A stretch of 64,000 bases of DNA from Abyssibius sp040880065 (lineage in GTDB: Bacteria > Pseudomonadota > Alphaproteobacteria > Rhodobacterales > Rhodobacteraceae): the NCBI GenBank assembly GCA_040880065.1, contig JBBDJE010000053.1, forward strand, positions 1 through 64,000, written 5' to 3'. Shown piece after piece: positions 14,708 to 22,361 of the stretch. Numbering within the stretch: position 1 is the first letter of the stretch; every line of letters starts with the position of its first letter. A program made the position numbers and the translations under genes. A model generated the notes under the pieces. That model ran no database searches. It was not told where the DNA came from and worked only from the letters and a program-made list of their open reading frames with translations.

Positions 14708-17521
14708 ATGGCACAACCAACCTTGAACACATCGCCCAAAGTCACCGACGAGATCCGGCAGACCACATGCTATATGTGCGCCTGTCGTTGCGGGATTAAC
14801 GTGCATTTGCGCGATGGCAAGGTCAGCTATATCGAAGGCAATCGGGACCATCCGGTAAACAAGGGCGTGCTTTGCGCCAAAGGTTCCGCGGGCATTATGC
14901 AGCACTATTCACCGGCACGGTTGCAATCGCCAATGCTGCGGGTTGGCGAACGAGGCGAGGGAAAGTTCAAGCCGATCAGTTGGGATGAGGCACTGGAGCT
15001 TGCAACCGCGTGGCTGGCACCGTTGCGTGCTAAAGCGCCAGAAAAGCTGGCTTTTTTCACCGGACGAGACCAAAGCCAAAGCTTTACCGGCTGGTGGGCG
15101 CAAGCCTTTGGCACCCCCAATTACGCGGCGCATGGCGGGTTCTGTTCGGTCAATATGGCGGCGGCTGGCATTTACACAATGGGTGGTGCGTTTTGGGAGT
15201 TTGGCGCACCCGATTGGGACTATACCAAGATATTCATGCTGTTCGGCGTCGCCGAAGATCATGACTCGAACCCCATAAAAATGGGGCTCGGGAAGCTCAA
15301 GCAACGCGGTGCGCGCATTATTGCCGTAAACCCCGTGCGCACCGGCTACAACGCGATTGCCGATGACTGGCTCGGCATTACACCGGGCACTGACGGACAA
15401 CTTATTCTGGCGCTGGTGCATTGCCTGTTCAAAGCAAGGAAAATCGACCTGCCCTATTTGCTACGCTACACCAACACGCCGTTTTTGGTAAACCAGGACG
15501 CGCAAAGCGACGAGTTTGGGCTTTTTTTACGCGATGATAACGGCAAGGAACTGGTGTGGAACCGTAACAGCCAATCTGCCGTTGCATGGGACACACCTGA
15601 TGCAAGCCCTGAATTGCAGGGTGATTTAACGGTGAATGATATACCGTGCAAAACCGTGTTTTCACTCATGGCGGCGCGCTATCTGGCCGACGAGTATTCG
15701 CCCGAAGCTGTTGAGGAATCTTGTGGGATCGCAGCTAAAACCATACGCCGTATTGCGGGCGAGTTGGCGCGCGTCGCTTTTGAAGAAGAGGTTGTGCTTG
15801 ACCGGGCATGGACCGATTGGCGCGGCAAAAAGCACGACACAATGGTCGGTCGCCCGGTTGCATTTCATGCGATGCGCGGAATATCTGCGCATTCCAACGG
15901 GTTTCAAACCTGCCGCGCACTGCATATGCTGCAAATTTTGCTTGGCTCGGTGGAAACGCCGGGTGGCTTTCGCTTCAAACCGCCCTACCCCAAACCGTTC
16001 GAGGCGCATCCAAAACCCCATGCAAAGGCGGTTGCAGGGAAGCCACTTGCCGGGCCGCATCTTGGCTACCCGCGCGGGCCAGAAGACCTGGCCATTGATA
16101 GTGAAAACAGACCGCTACGCATAGACAAAGCCTTCACATGGGAAAATCCACTATCTGCCCACGGGCTTATGCATATGGTGATTTCGAACGCAGTTGCGGG
16201 TGATCCCTACCAAATTGATACTCTTTTCTTATACATGGCGAACATGGCGTGGAATTCTTCGATGAACACGCGTGAAACTATGGATATGCTGCGAAAAAAG
16301 CGTGCTGATGGCGAATATGCCATCCCGCATATCATTTATTCCGATGCTTACAGCTCGGAAATGGTCGCTTTCGCTGATCTTGTTTTGCCTGATACCACCT
16401 ATCTTGAACGGCACGATTGCATAAGCCTGCTCGACCGGCCCATTGGCGAACCCGACCTGATGGGCGATGCCATTCGCTGGCCGGTTGTTGCCCCCGATCG
16501 TGATGTGCGGGGCTTTCAATCGGTTCTGCTTGACCTTGGCGCAAGGCTCGGCCTGCCCGGCATGGTCGATGACGGTGGTGCGCCCGTTTACAAAAACTAC
16601 GCCGACTATATTCAACGCCATGAACGCCGCCCGGGCATTGGCCCTTTGGCTGGGTTTCGCGGGGACGGTCGGGCAAAAGGGCGTGGCACACCAAATGAAG
16701 AGCAAATTGATGCCTATATTGAAAATGGCGGGTTTTGGGCCGAGCATATTGCGCCCGAACACGCCTATTTCAAACCGTGGAATCAAGGGTATCAGGATTG
16801 GGCTGTTGAGCGCGGGCTATACGATGTGCAATTGCCCTACACGTTCAACATCTACTTGGAACCATTGCAGAAATTCCGACTTGCCGCGCAAGGAAAACAC
16901 GCGCTGAAACCTCCCGAACATATGCGCGACAGGCTGGAACACGCGATGGACCCCTTGCCTTTTTGGTACCCGCCTTTCGGGCAGACGGATGGTTTTCCGT
17001 TACACGCAATTACCCAACGCCCGGCTGCAATGTATCATTCATGGGGCAGCCAGAATGCGTGGCTACGCCAGATTCATGGGCATAACCCGCTTTATATTTC
17101 GGCCCCAGTTTGGAACGAACATGGCTTTGGCGACGGTGATTGGGCTAAGTTAAGCTCGCCACATGGTGAAATTACCGTACCAGTCGCGCGCATGGATGCG
17201 CAAAACAAGCACACATTGTGGACATGGAACGCGATTGGCAAACGGCGAGGCGCCTGGGCCTTGGTTGAGGGTGCATCGGAATCTGACAAAGGTTTTCTAT
17301 TAAACCATCTGATCAGCGAGCTACTGCCTCCACAGGCAGATGGGCATCGTTGGGCGAATGTTGACCCGATTACCGGACAGGCCGCGTGGTACGATTTGCG
17401 CGTGAAAATCGCGAAGGTGCCCGCGCCAAGCGGATTGCGCAGCCAGCCCGACATCGAGCCGCAAACAAGCCCCGTTGCAGCCCCACCAAAAGCCCTTGCT
17501 TACGGAAAGAACTGGATATGA
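14708..17521 (+). CDS. soeA: sulfite dehydrogenase (SoeABC) molybdopterin catalytic subunit
   Basis: A 937-residue DMSO-reductase-family molybdoenzyme. An N-terminal [4Fe-4S] site uses C21, C24, C28 and C56 (TTCYMCACRCG and GVLCAKG). The bis-MGD domains follow, with a molybdopterin dinucleotide-binding C-terminal domain. No twin-arginine leader is seen, which fits a cytoplasmic face as for SoeABC. Known SoeABC oxidises sulfite to sulfate and passes electrons to quinone. The Xsc product sulfite gives it an obvious substrate. It is followed by an iron-sulfur subunit with an ATGA overlap. Thiosulfate, polysulfide or DMSO reductases are relatives; absence of a Tat leader and the xsc operon favour sulfite oxidation. 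Confidence 0.87.
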   Translation: MAQPTLNTSPKVTDEIRQTTCYMCACRCGINVHLRDGKVSYIEGNRDHPVNKGVLCAKGSAGIMQHYSPARLQSPMLRVGERGEGKFKPISWDEALELATAWLAPLRAKAPEKLAFFTGRDQSQSFTGWWAQAFGTPNYAAHGGFCSVNMAAAGIYTMGGAFWEFGAPDWDYTKIFMLFGVAEDHDSNPIKMGLGKLKQRGARIIAVNPVRTGYNAIADDWLGITPGTDGQLILALVHCLFKARKIDLPYLLRYTNTPFLVNQDAQSDEFGLFLRDDNGKELVWNRNSQSAVAWDTPDASPELQGDLTVNDIPCKTVFSLMAARYLADEYSPEAVEESCGIAAKTIRRIAGELARVAFEEEVVLDRAWTDWRGKKHDTMVGRPVAFHAMRGISAHSNGFQTCRALHMLQILLGSVETPGGFRFKPPYPKPFEAHPKPHAKAVAGKPLAGPHLGYPRGPEDLAIDSENRPLRIDKAFTWENPLSAHGLMHMVISNAVAGDPYQIDTLFLYMANMAWNSSMNTRETMDMLRKKRADGEYAIPHIIYSDAYSSEMVAFADLVLPDTTYLERHDCISLLDRPIGEPDLMGDAIRWPVVAPDRDVRGFQSVLLDLGARLGLPGMVDDGGAPVYKNYADYIQRHERRPGIGPLAGFRGDGRAKGRGTPNEEQIDAYIENGGFWAEHIAPEHAYFKPWNQGYQDWAVERGLYDVQLPYTFNIYLEPLQKFRLAAQGKHALKPPEHMRDRLEHAMDPLPFWYPPFGQTDGFPLHAITQRPAAMYHSWGSQNAWLRQIHGHNPLYISAPVWNEHGFGDGDWAKLSSPHGEITVPVARMDAQNKHTLWTWNAIGKRRGAWALVEGASESDKGFLLNHLISELLPPQADGHRWANVDPITGQAAWYDLRVKIAKVPAPSGLRSQPDIEPQTSPVAAPPKALAYGKNWI

Positions 17522-18255
17522 CCACCCTGCCGCAACATACCGAAAAGAAGCTCGGTCTGGTGATTGACCTTGATACATGCGTGGGCTGCCATGCCTGTGT
17601 GATTTCCTGCAAGGAATGGAATACCAGCCAGTATGGCGCGCCACTTTCCGACCAGAACCCTTATGGCGGCGACAATGGCGGCACGTTTCTTAACCGTGTC
17701 CATAGCTATGAAATTACTAAAGAAAATATGGCCAGTCAGGTTGTCCACTTCCCACGATCCTGCCTGCATTGCGAGGATGCGCCCTGTGTCACGGTTTGCC
17801 CGACAGGTGCAAGCTACAAGCGTGTTGAGGATGGTATCGTGCTGGTGAATGAGCCCGACTGCATCGGCTGTGGGCTGTGTGCCTGGGCCTGCCCTTATGG
17901 CGCGCGCGAGATGGATGCCGACGCCGGTGTCATGAAGAAATGCACGCTTTGCGTGGACAGGATTTACAATGAAAACATCCCCGAGATTGACCGTATACCT
18001 TCATGCGTGCGCACATGTCCAGCCGGTGCGCGGCATTTCGGAGATTTTGCCGACCCGCAGAGTAATGTCTCATTGTTAAGTGATAAACGAAATGGAGTTG
18101 AGCTGATGCCAGAGCTTGGCACAGCGCCTGTAAACCGCTATCTGCCGCCGCGCCCGCGCGACCAGATCGACATTCTCGCCCCGCTCTTGGATACCGAACC
18201 GGCGCAGCCTGGCGGCTTACTCGGCTGGGTCGACCGTATGTTGGAGCGGCTCTGA
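17518..18255 (+). CDS. soeB: sulfite dehydrogenase iron-sulfur subunit
   Basis: A 245-residue DmsB/PsrB-type ferredoxin subunit with four [4Fe-4S] cysteine clusters. The visible blocks are CVGCHACVISCKEWN, CLHCEDAPCVTVCPTG, CIGCGLCAWACPYGA, and CTLCVDRIY paired with CVRTCPAGAR. It carries electrons from SoeA to the membrane subunit. The start MTTLPQ at 17518 overlaps the soeA stop (ATGA); a longer in-frame extension upstream lies within soeA and is rejected. Its end overlaps soeC by TGATG. Confidence 0.9.
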   Translation: MTTLPQHTEKKLGLVIDLDTCVGCHACVISCKEWNTSQYGAPLSDQNPYGGDNGGTFLNRVHSYEITKENMASQVVHFPRSCLHCEDAPCVTVCPTGASYKRVEDGIVLVNEPDCIGCGLCAWACPYGAREMDADAGVMKKCTLCVDRIYNENIPEIDRIPSCVRTCPAGARHFGDFADPQSNVSLLSDKRNGVELMPELGTAPVNRYLPPRPRDQIDILAPLLDTEPAQPGGLLGWVDRMLERL

Positions 18256-19121
18256 TGCATCCTGCAAAATCAATCATCGCATTTACATCATTATCCGGCC
18301 TCGGCTTTGGATTAATGGTGCTGATAGGACTTGGCCTGCCGCAAGTCATGGGGTGGCCTGCGTTGGTTTTCGGGCTGCTTGCGGTTGGGTTGGCCGGTAT
18401 CGGGCTACTCGCCTCATTGCTGCATCTTGGCAACCCCCAACGATTCTTGAAAGCGTTTACGCAGTGGCGCACATCGTGGCTAAGCCGCGAAGCGGTGTTT
18501 TCGATGTTCACCATGATGCTTTTTGCGCTTCATATTGGCCTGCTGTTCTTTGGTATACGTCTGATATTTTTAGGCTATCTTGCCTCAGCGCTCGCTGTTG
18601 CGACCATTGTCTGCACCGCAATGATTTACGCACAATTGCGCACCATCCCACGGTGGAACACATGGCTGACCCCCGTTTTGTTTCTTGCTTTCGCGATCAC
18701 CGGTGGCGCTTTGGTTACGGCGCAAATTTATCTGGGACTAGCCGGATCTGCACTCGTGTTGGTGGTGCAAATTGCCCATTGGGCGCGGGGGCGCAGGGCG
18801 CTTGAGCGGTCGGGCAGCACGGCAGGCACGGCAACGGCGCTGGGTGGGTTGGGCACGGTGCGAATGCTTGAATCACCCCATACGGCACGCAATTATGTAA
18901 CTAGTGAAATGGTGAACCATCTTGATGCTGCGCGTGCCAAAAGACTAAAAATCGTGGTGATCACTCTGCTTGTTGCGCAATGCCTGATGCTAGCACTACT
19001 ACCCATAACACATGCGGTTGTAGCTGGAACAATTCTGCTCCATCTCGCAGGCGTGCTTGTCTCGCGGTGGCTGTTTTTTGCGGAATCCGAACATGTTGTT
19101 GGGCTGTATTACAAGGGATAG
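18255..19121 (+). CDS. soeC: sulfite dehydrogenase membrane anchor (DmsC-like)
   Basis: A 288-residue polytopic membrane protein with about eight hydrophobic segments, of the DmsC anchor type. It would hold SoeAB on the cytoplasmic face and pass electrons to quinone. The start overlaps the soeB stop. It is the last gene of the rightward operon and is followed by an AT-rich inverted repeat. Identification depends mainly on its hydrophobic pattern and its position after soeAB. Confidence 0.85.
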   Translation: MHPAKSIIAFTSLSGLGFGLMVLIGLGLPQVMGWPALVFGLLAVGLAGIGLLASLLHLGNPQRFLKAFTQWRTSWLSREAVFSMFTMMLFALHIGLLFFGIRLIFLGYLASALAVATIVCTAMIYAQLRTIPRWNTWLTPVLFLAFAITGGALVTAQIYLGLAGSALVLVVQIAHWARGRRALERSGSTAGTATALGGLGTVRMLESPHTARNYVTSEMVNHLDAARAKRLKIVVITLLVAQCLMLALLPITHAVVAGTILLHLAGVLVSRWLFFAESEHVVGLYYKG

Positions 19122-19153
19122 TGCAAATGTGCCAAAATGTTCGTTTCATATAT

Positions 19154-19200
19154 ATTTAACGAATATTTTTTGGATTTTTCCAAAACAAAGTTCGTTAAAT
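19154..19200. terminator. nested AT-rich inverted repeat between convergent genes
   Basis: The outer arms ATTTAACGAA and TTCGTTAAAT (10 bp) enclose an inner stem TTTTGGA/TCCAAAA. It lies between the soeC stop and the end of the convergent PhnD-like gene, in a stretch much richer in A+T than its surroundings. It probably ends transcription from one or both sides. Dyad operator function is possible but less likely at this position. Confidence 0.5.
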
Positions 19201-19218
19201 CCAATTTTTTAGCGCCGC

Positions 19219-19953
19219 CTACCAAGGTGAATGGCGGTAGTCGTCGCTGCTTCGCCCTACAAAGCCTTGAATTTTCAAAGCCTCGCGAACCCCGCTTGGC
19301 AGCGCCGCAAAAGCCTCCGCCAGACAGGCACGCAACGCCTTGCCATCTTGCCCACTGGCGCAGATCAACGGCAAGCCTGGTGTCGGCTCGGTCATCGCGA
19401 GCACGCGTAGTTGCTGGCTTTCGTTCATGGTATTTCGCGCCATGCGCCAGCTAACGGCATCAATAGCAACAATGTCGGCACCCCCCGACGCAACTGCGGT
19501 AATAGAGGCAGCATGCGCCCCTGTCAGCTTCATAGCCGCCAGTTCCACCCCCGCCAAACCAACCGCGCGCAGCAACGCTGCATAACCCGATTGCGAGTTG
19601 CGCGCATTTGCGGCGGCTATGGCACCGCCAAACGCAGCCAGGCTGGAACGCGGATCATCATTGCGAACAATGAGCGCCGAGCAGTATTGCCCGGGCGCAC
19701 ATCCCTCCAAACCATAATCGAGCGCGCCAACCACCTGCACATGCCTGAAAAGTCCCAACCGAAATGGCATAGCGCAGGTTTGGCTAAGCAGCAGGCTTGG
19801 CCGCTTCCAGTGACGGTGTAAATTGGCGGGGCGTGACAGGTGCTTTGGTGGATGGAACCCCGTTTGGCGCAATGCTTCGGCCAGATGCGCCCATAATGCA
19901 TCTGTCGCGGCCCGACAGTGCGGCCAGTCATACATAGGCAGGCTTGCGATCAT
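19219..19953 (-). CDS. PhnD/SsuA-like substrate-binding-fold protein without signal peptide
   Basis: A 244-residue protein resembling periplasmic phosphonate-binding proteins. Examples are PANLHRHWKRPSLLLSQTCAMPF near the start, CSALIVRNDDPRSSLAAFGG in the middle and GGADIVAIDAVSWRM near residue 160. There is no signal peptide, and the start overlaps the desaturase stop (ATGA). No ABC permease or ATPase is nearby. It may be a cytosolic ligand-binding protein, or the true export signal may be missing. The ligand is unknown. Confidence 0.6.
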   Translation of the reverse strand: MIASLPMYDWPHCRAATDALWAHLAEALRQTGFHPPKHLSRPANLHRHWKRPSLLLSQTCAMPFRLGLFRHVQVVGALDYGLEGCAPGQYCSALIVRNDDPRSSLAAFGGAIAAANARNSQSGYAALLRAVGLAGVELAAMKLTGAHAASITAVASGGADIVAIDAVSWRMARNTMNESQQLRVLAMTEPTPGLPLICASGQDGKALRACLAEAFAALPSGVREALKIQGFVGRSSDDYRHSPW

Positions 19954-20846
19954 TCGTGACGCAGCGGGTGTGGCACGGGCTCTTTGCGGCGCAGCGCATA
20001 GTTGCGAAAGACCTGCGCATAGGATTTGTAGGTATAGCCATGGTTTCGCCGCAGAAAATGTGTGCGGTTTTCGGCATAAACCTCGGGCAGTTCGTACCAG
20101 GCCAGCTTGGGGTGCGCATGGTGGACAGCGTGCAGGTTGTTGTTCAGGAACAACCAGGCTAACGGCCCGCGATCTTCAATGATCACCGTGCGCCCGGAAG
20201 CGCGCAAATGCGCCTGATGCTCTAGAAATGTGCGTATTTTCAGAACGGACAGGCCAAAATATGTGGCGAGAATATAGCCCGGCAGTGACACATGGCCAAA
20301 ACGCAAAACCAAGGCTACCAACCCGGCTGACAGCACAAAATGAACAAGCCAAACCCGCAATATCGCGCGGTTCCCCGAAAAAATCTCGCGCCAGTCATTT
20401 CGCATGAAGGCGAATTGTGAAACCAGCGGCCCGATCAGCATGCGCCCAAACAAAGTATTGTTGAACATCAGCACAAGGCGCAAAAGGCGCGGCAATCGCG
20501 CCCATACGGGCGGGTCCATATAGGCGCTTTCTGGGTCGTCATAAGGGTCGGTCAGGTTGGAATCGAGGTGGTGATGAAGGTGCTGATCACGAAATCGTTC
20601 GTAAGGAATGAACAGGCCAAGAGGGAGATAGACCAGCGCCGCAGACCAAAAGCGCGACGGCAGCGGATGGCCGTGAATAACCTCGTGTTGCAATGATGAG
20701 TGAAGCGTCAGCAGCGGGATCAGAAGCAAAACCGACAGCCATACAGGCAGCGGAAGCACAAAAACAAGCAATGCCCAAAGGCTATAACACCCTGCAATAA
20801 TAGCCAGCGTCAGCCATTCGACACCTCGGCGCCGGTTTTTGTTCAT
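19950..20846 (-). CDS. membrane fatty acid desaturase family protein
   Basis: A 298-residue integral-membrane di-iron enzyme. The three histidine boxes are HEVIHGH (residues 54-60), DQHLHHHLD (88-95) and NLHAVHHAHP near residue 245. Two hydrophobic hairpins lie between the boxes. Such enzymes insert double bonds or hydroxyl groups into acyl chains or carotenoids. The acyl or lipid substrate cannot be told. RBS GAGG precedes the ATG. It is translationally coupled to the PhnD-like gene, an arrangement that suggests a shared but unknown role. Confidence 0.75.
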   Translation of the reverse strand: MNKNRRRGVEWLTLAIIAGCYSLWALLVFVLPLPVWLSVLLLIPLLTLHSSLQHEVIHGHPLPSRFWSAALVYLPLGLFIPYERFRDQHLHHHLDSNLTDPYDDPESAYMDPPVWARLPRLLRLVLMFNNTLFGRMLIGPLVSQFAFMRNDWREIFSGNRAILRVWLVHFVLSAGLVALVLRFGHVSLPGYILATYFGLSVLKIRTFLEHQAHLRASGRTVIIEDRGPLAWLFLNNNLHAVHHAHPKLAWYELPEVYAENRTHFLRRNHGYTYKSYAQVFRNYALRRKEPVPHPLRHE

Positions 20847-21008
20847 ATAACCTCGTTGAAAACTTTGGCATAGTTAACGCCAGATCACGAAAAATTGCAA
20901 TCAAAACTCTCGCAGAGATGTGAGTAGAGTTGTGGTGCGTTTCGCTGCCATTTGGCGTAAATTAAACCCAGACACATATAACCGGTCAACCAAATGAAAG
21001 GGTCAACC

Positions 21009-21482
21009 ATGAAACGCCGTTACTTCCTTGGGGCATCTGCCCTAGCTGGCACCGCAGCAATTCTCGGCCTGCCAATACGGGCATCCGACGGGGTATTTGA
21101 AATAACCCTCACCGAAGCGGAATGGCGCGCACGCCTAACGCCCGAACAGTTCGCTGTGCTGCGCGAAGAAGCAACCGAGCGTGCCTTCACCAGCCCCCTG
21201 CTCGATGAGCATCGCGCTGGCACCTTCCACTGCGCGGGCTGCGAATTGCCGCTCTATGATGCGGCCACCAAATATGATAGCCGCACCGGCTGGCCGAGCT
21301 TTTGGGATACCTTGCCAAATGCTGTCGGCTATAAAGAAGACAATACGCTGTTTACACGCCGCACTGAAGAACACTGCATTCGCTGCGGCGGGCATTTGGG
21401 CCATGTCTTCGACGATGGGCCCGCGCCGACTGGCAAGCGCCATTGCATCAACGGCCTCGCGCTTACCTTTGCAGCAGCTTAA
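21009..21482 (+). CDS. msrB: exported peptide-methionine (R)-S-oxide reductase
   Basis: A 157-residue MsrB. Two CxxC pairs (FHCAGCELPLYD and CIRCGGHLGHVF) bind structural zinc, and the catalytic cysteine is in GKRHCINGLAL. The N-terminus MKRRYFLGASALAGTAAILG has an RRxFL twin-arginine motif, a hydrophobic core and an A-S-D junction, so the enzyme is probably exported, possibly by Tat. The start at 21009 is preferred to 20994 because GAAAGGG precedes it by 7 bases. It would repair oxidised methionine in the cell envelope. Confidence 0.85.
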   Translation: MKRRYFLGASALAGTAAILGLPIRASDGVFEITLTEAEWRARLTPEQFAVLREEATERAFTSPLLDEHRAGTFHCAGCELPLYDAATKYDSRTGWPSFWDTLPNAVGYKEDNTLFTRRTEEHCIRCGGHLGHVFDDGPAPTGKRHCINGLALTFAAA

Positions 21483-21492
21483 CGCCACAGCG

Positions 21493-21535
21493 CGGCGCGG
21501 GCGCAAGGTTGCAAATTTTGCACCCTTGCCGCGCC
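21493..21535. terminator. long hairpin between convergent msrB and caiD
   Basis: GGCGCG, a 3-nt bulge and GCAAGG pair with CCTTGC and CGCGCC. A second stem TGCAAA/TTTGCA sits in the loop. It lies between converging stop codons, so a bidirectional terminator is likely although there is no strong T-tract. Confidence 0.45.
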
Positions 21536-21575
21536 GCCACCAAGCCGCCACCGGACCGCGACCAGCATGCTGCCC

Positions 21576-22361
21576 TTAACGCCCCCGCCAGACGGGGTCG
21601 CGTTTCTCGGCAAAGGCGCGCGCGCCTTCCAACTGGTCTTCTGAACCATATAGCCGGTCTACGGTGGCAAACTGCCGCTTTGAAATGCGGTTGAGCGCGT
21701 CTTGAAACTTCATATCTTCAGCCTCACGCACCACTTCCTTGATGGCGGCATAAACCAGCGGCGGCCCGCTTTCCAGCATGCGGGCGAGGTCCCAAGCCTT
21801 GGGCAGCAAATCCTCTCGGCTTGTGATTTCCTTCAGTATCCCCCAGCGCAAAGCCTCTTTTGCATCAAACCAGCGCCCTGTCAGCAGCAGATCCATCGCC
21901 ACATGGTAGGGAATGCGCTTTGGCAGCTTGATGCTGGCCGCATCGGCCACCGTGCCCGAGCGGATTTCGGGCAGCGCGAAGCTTGCCGTATCGGCGGCCA
22001 GAATAAGGTCGCAGCTTAACGCCAGTTCCAGCCCGCCGCCGCAGCAAATGCCATTGACTGCGGCAATCACCGGTTTGTTCAGATTGCCAAGCTCCTGTAG
22101 CCCGCCAAAGCCGCCTATGCCGTAATCGCCATCCACGGCATCGCCGGTGGCGGCGGCCTTCAAATCCCAACCGGGGCAGAAAAACTTTTCACCCTCGGCG
22201 CGCAAAATAGCCACGCGAAGGTCGGGATCATCGCGGAACGCCATGAAAACCTCACCCATGAGGCGGCTGGTCTGCAAATCAATCGCATTGGCTTTGGGGC
22301 GATCGAGCGTCACCTCCAGAATGCCGCCTTCGCGCCGAGTTTTGATTGGTGAATCGCTCAT
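21576..22361 (-). CDS. caiD: carnitinyl-CoA dehydratase / crotonobetainyl-CoA hydratase
   Basis: A 261-residue crotonase-fold enzyme that closely matches what I know of enterobacterial CaiD. The N-terminal block GGILEVTLDRPKANAID, the oxyanion-hole region EKFFCPGWDLKAAA, the GGGLELALSCDLILAAD block and the C-terminal AFAEKRDPVWRGR all correspond. CaiD interconverts crotonobetainyl-CoA and L-carnitinyl-CoA. The start at 22361 forms an ATGA overlap with the acyl-CoA ligase gene. It is the last gene of the leftward carnitine/betaine operon. The name is well supported by sequence; the direction of the reaction in this host is inferred. Confidence 0.88.
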   Translation of the reverse strand: MSDSPIKTRREGGILEVTLDRPKANAIDLQTSRLMGEVFMAFRDDPDLRVAILRAEGEKFFCPGWDLKAAATGDAVDGDYGIGGFGGLQELGNLNKPVIAAVNGICCGGGLELALSCDLILAADTASFALPEIRSGTVADAASIKLPKRIPYHVAMDLLLTGRWFDAKEALRWGILKEITSREDLLPKAWDLARMLESGPPLVYAAIKEVVREAEDMKFQDALNRISKRQFATVDRLYGSEDQLEGARAFAEKRDPVWRGR

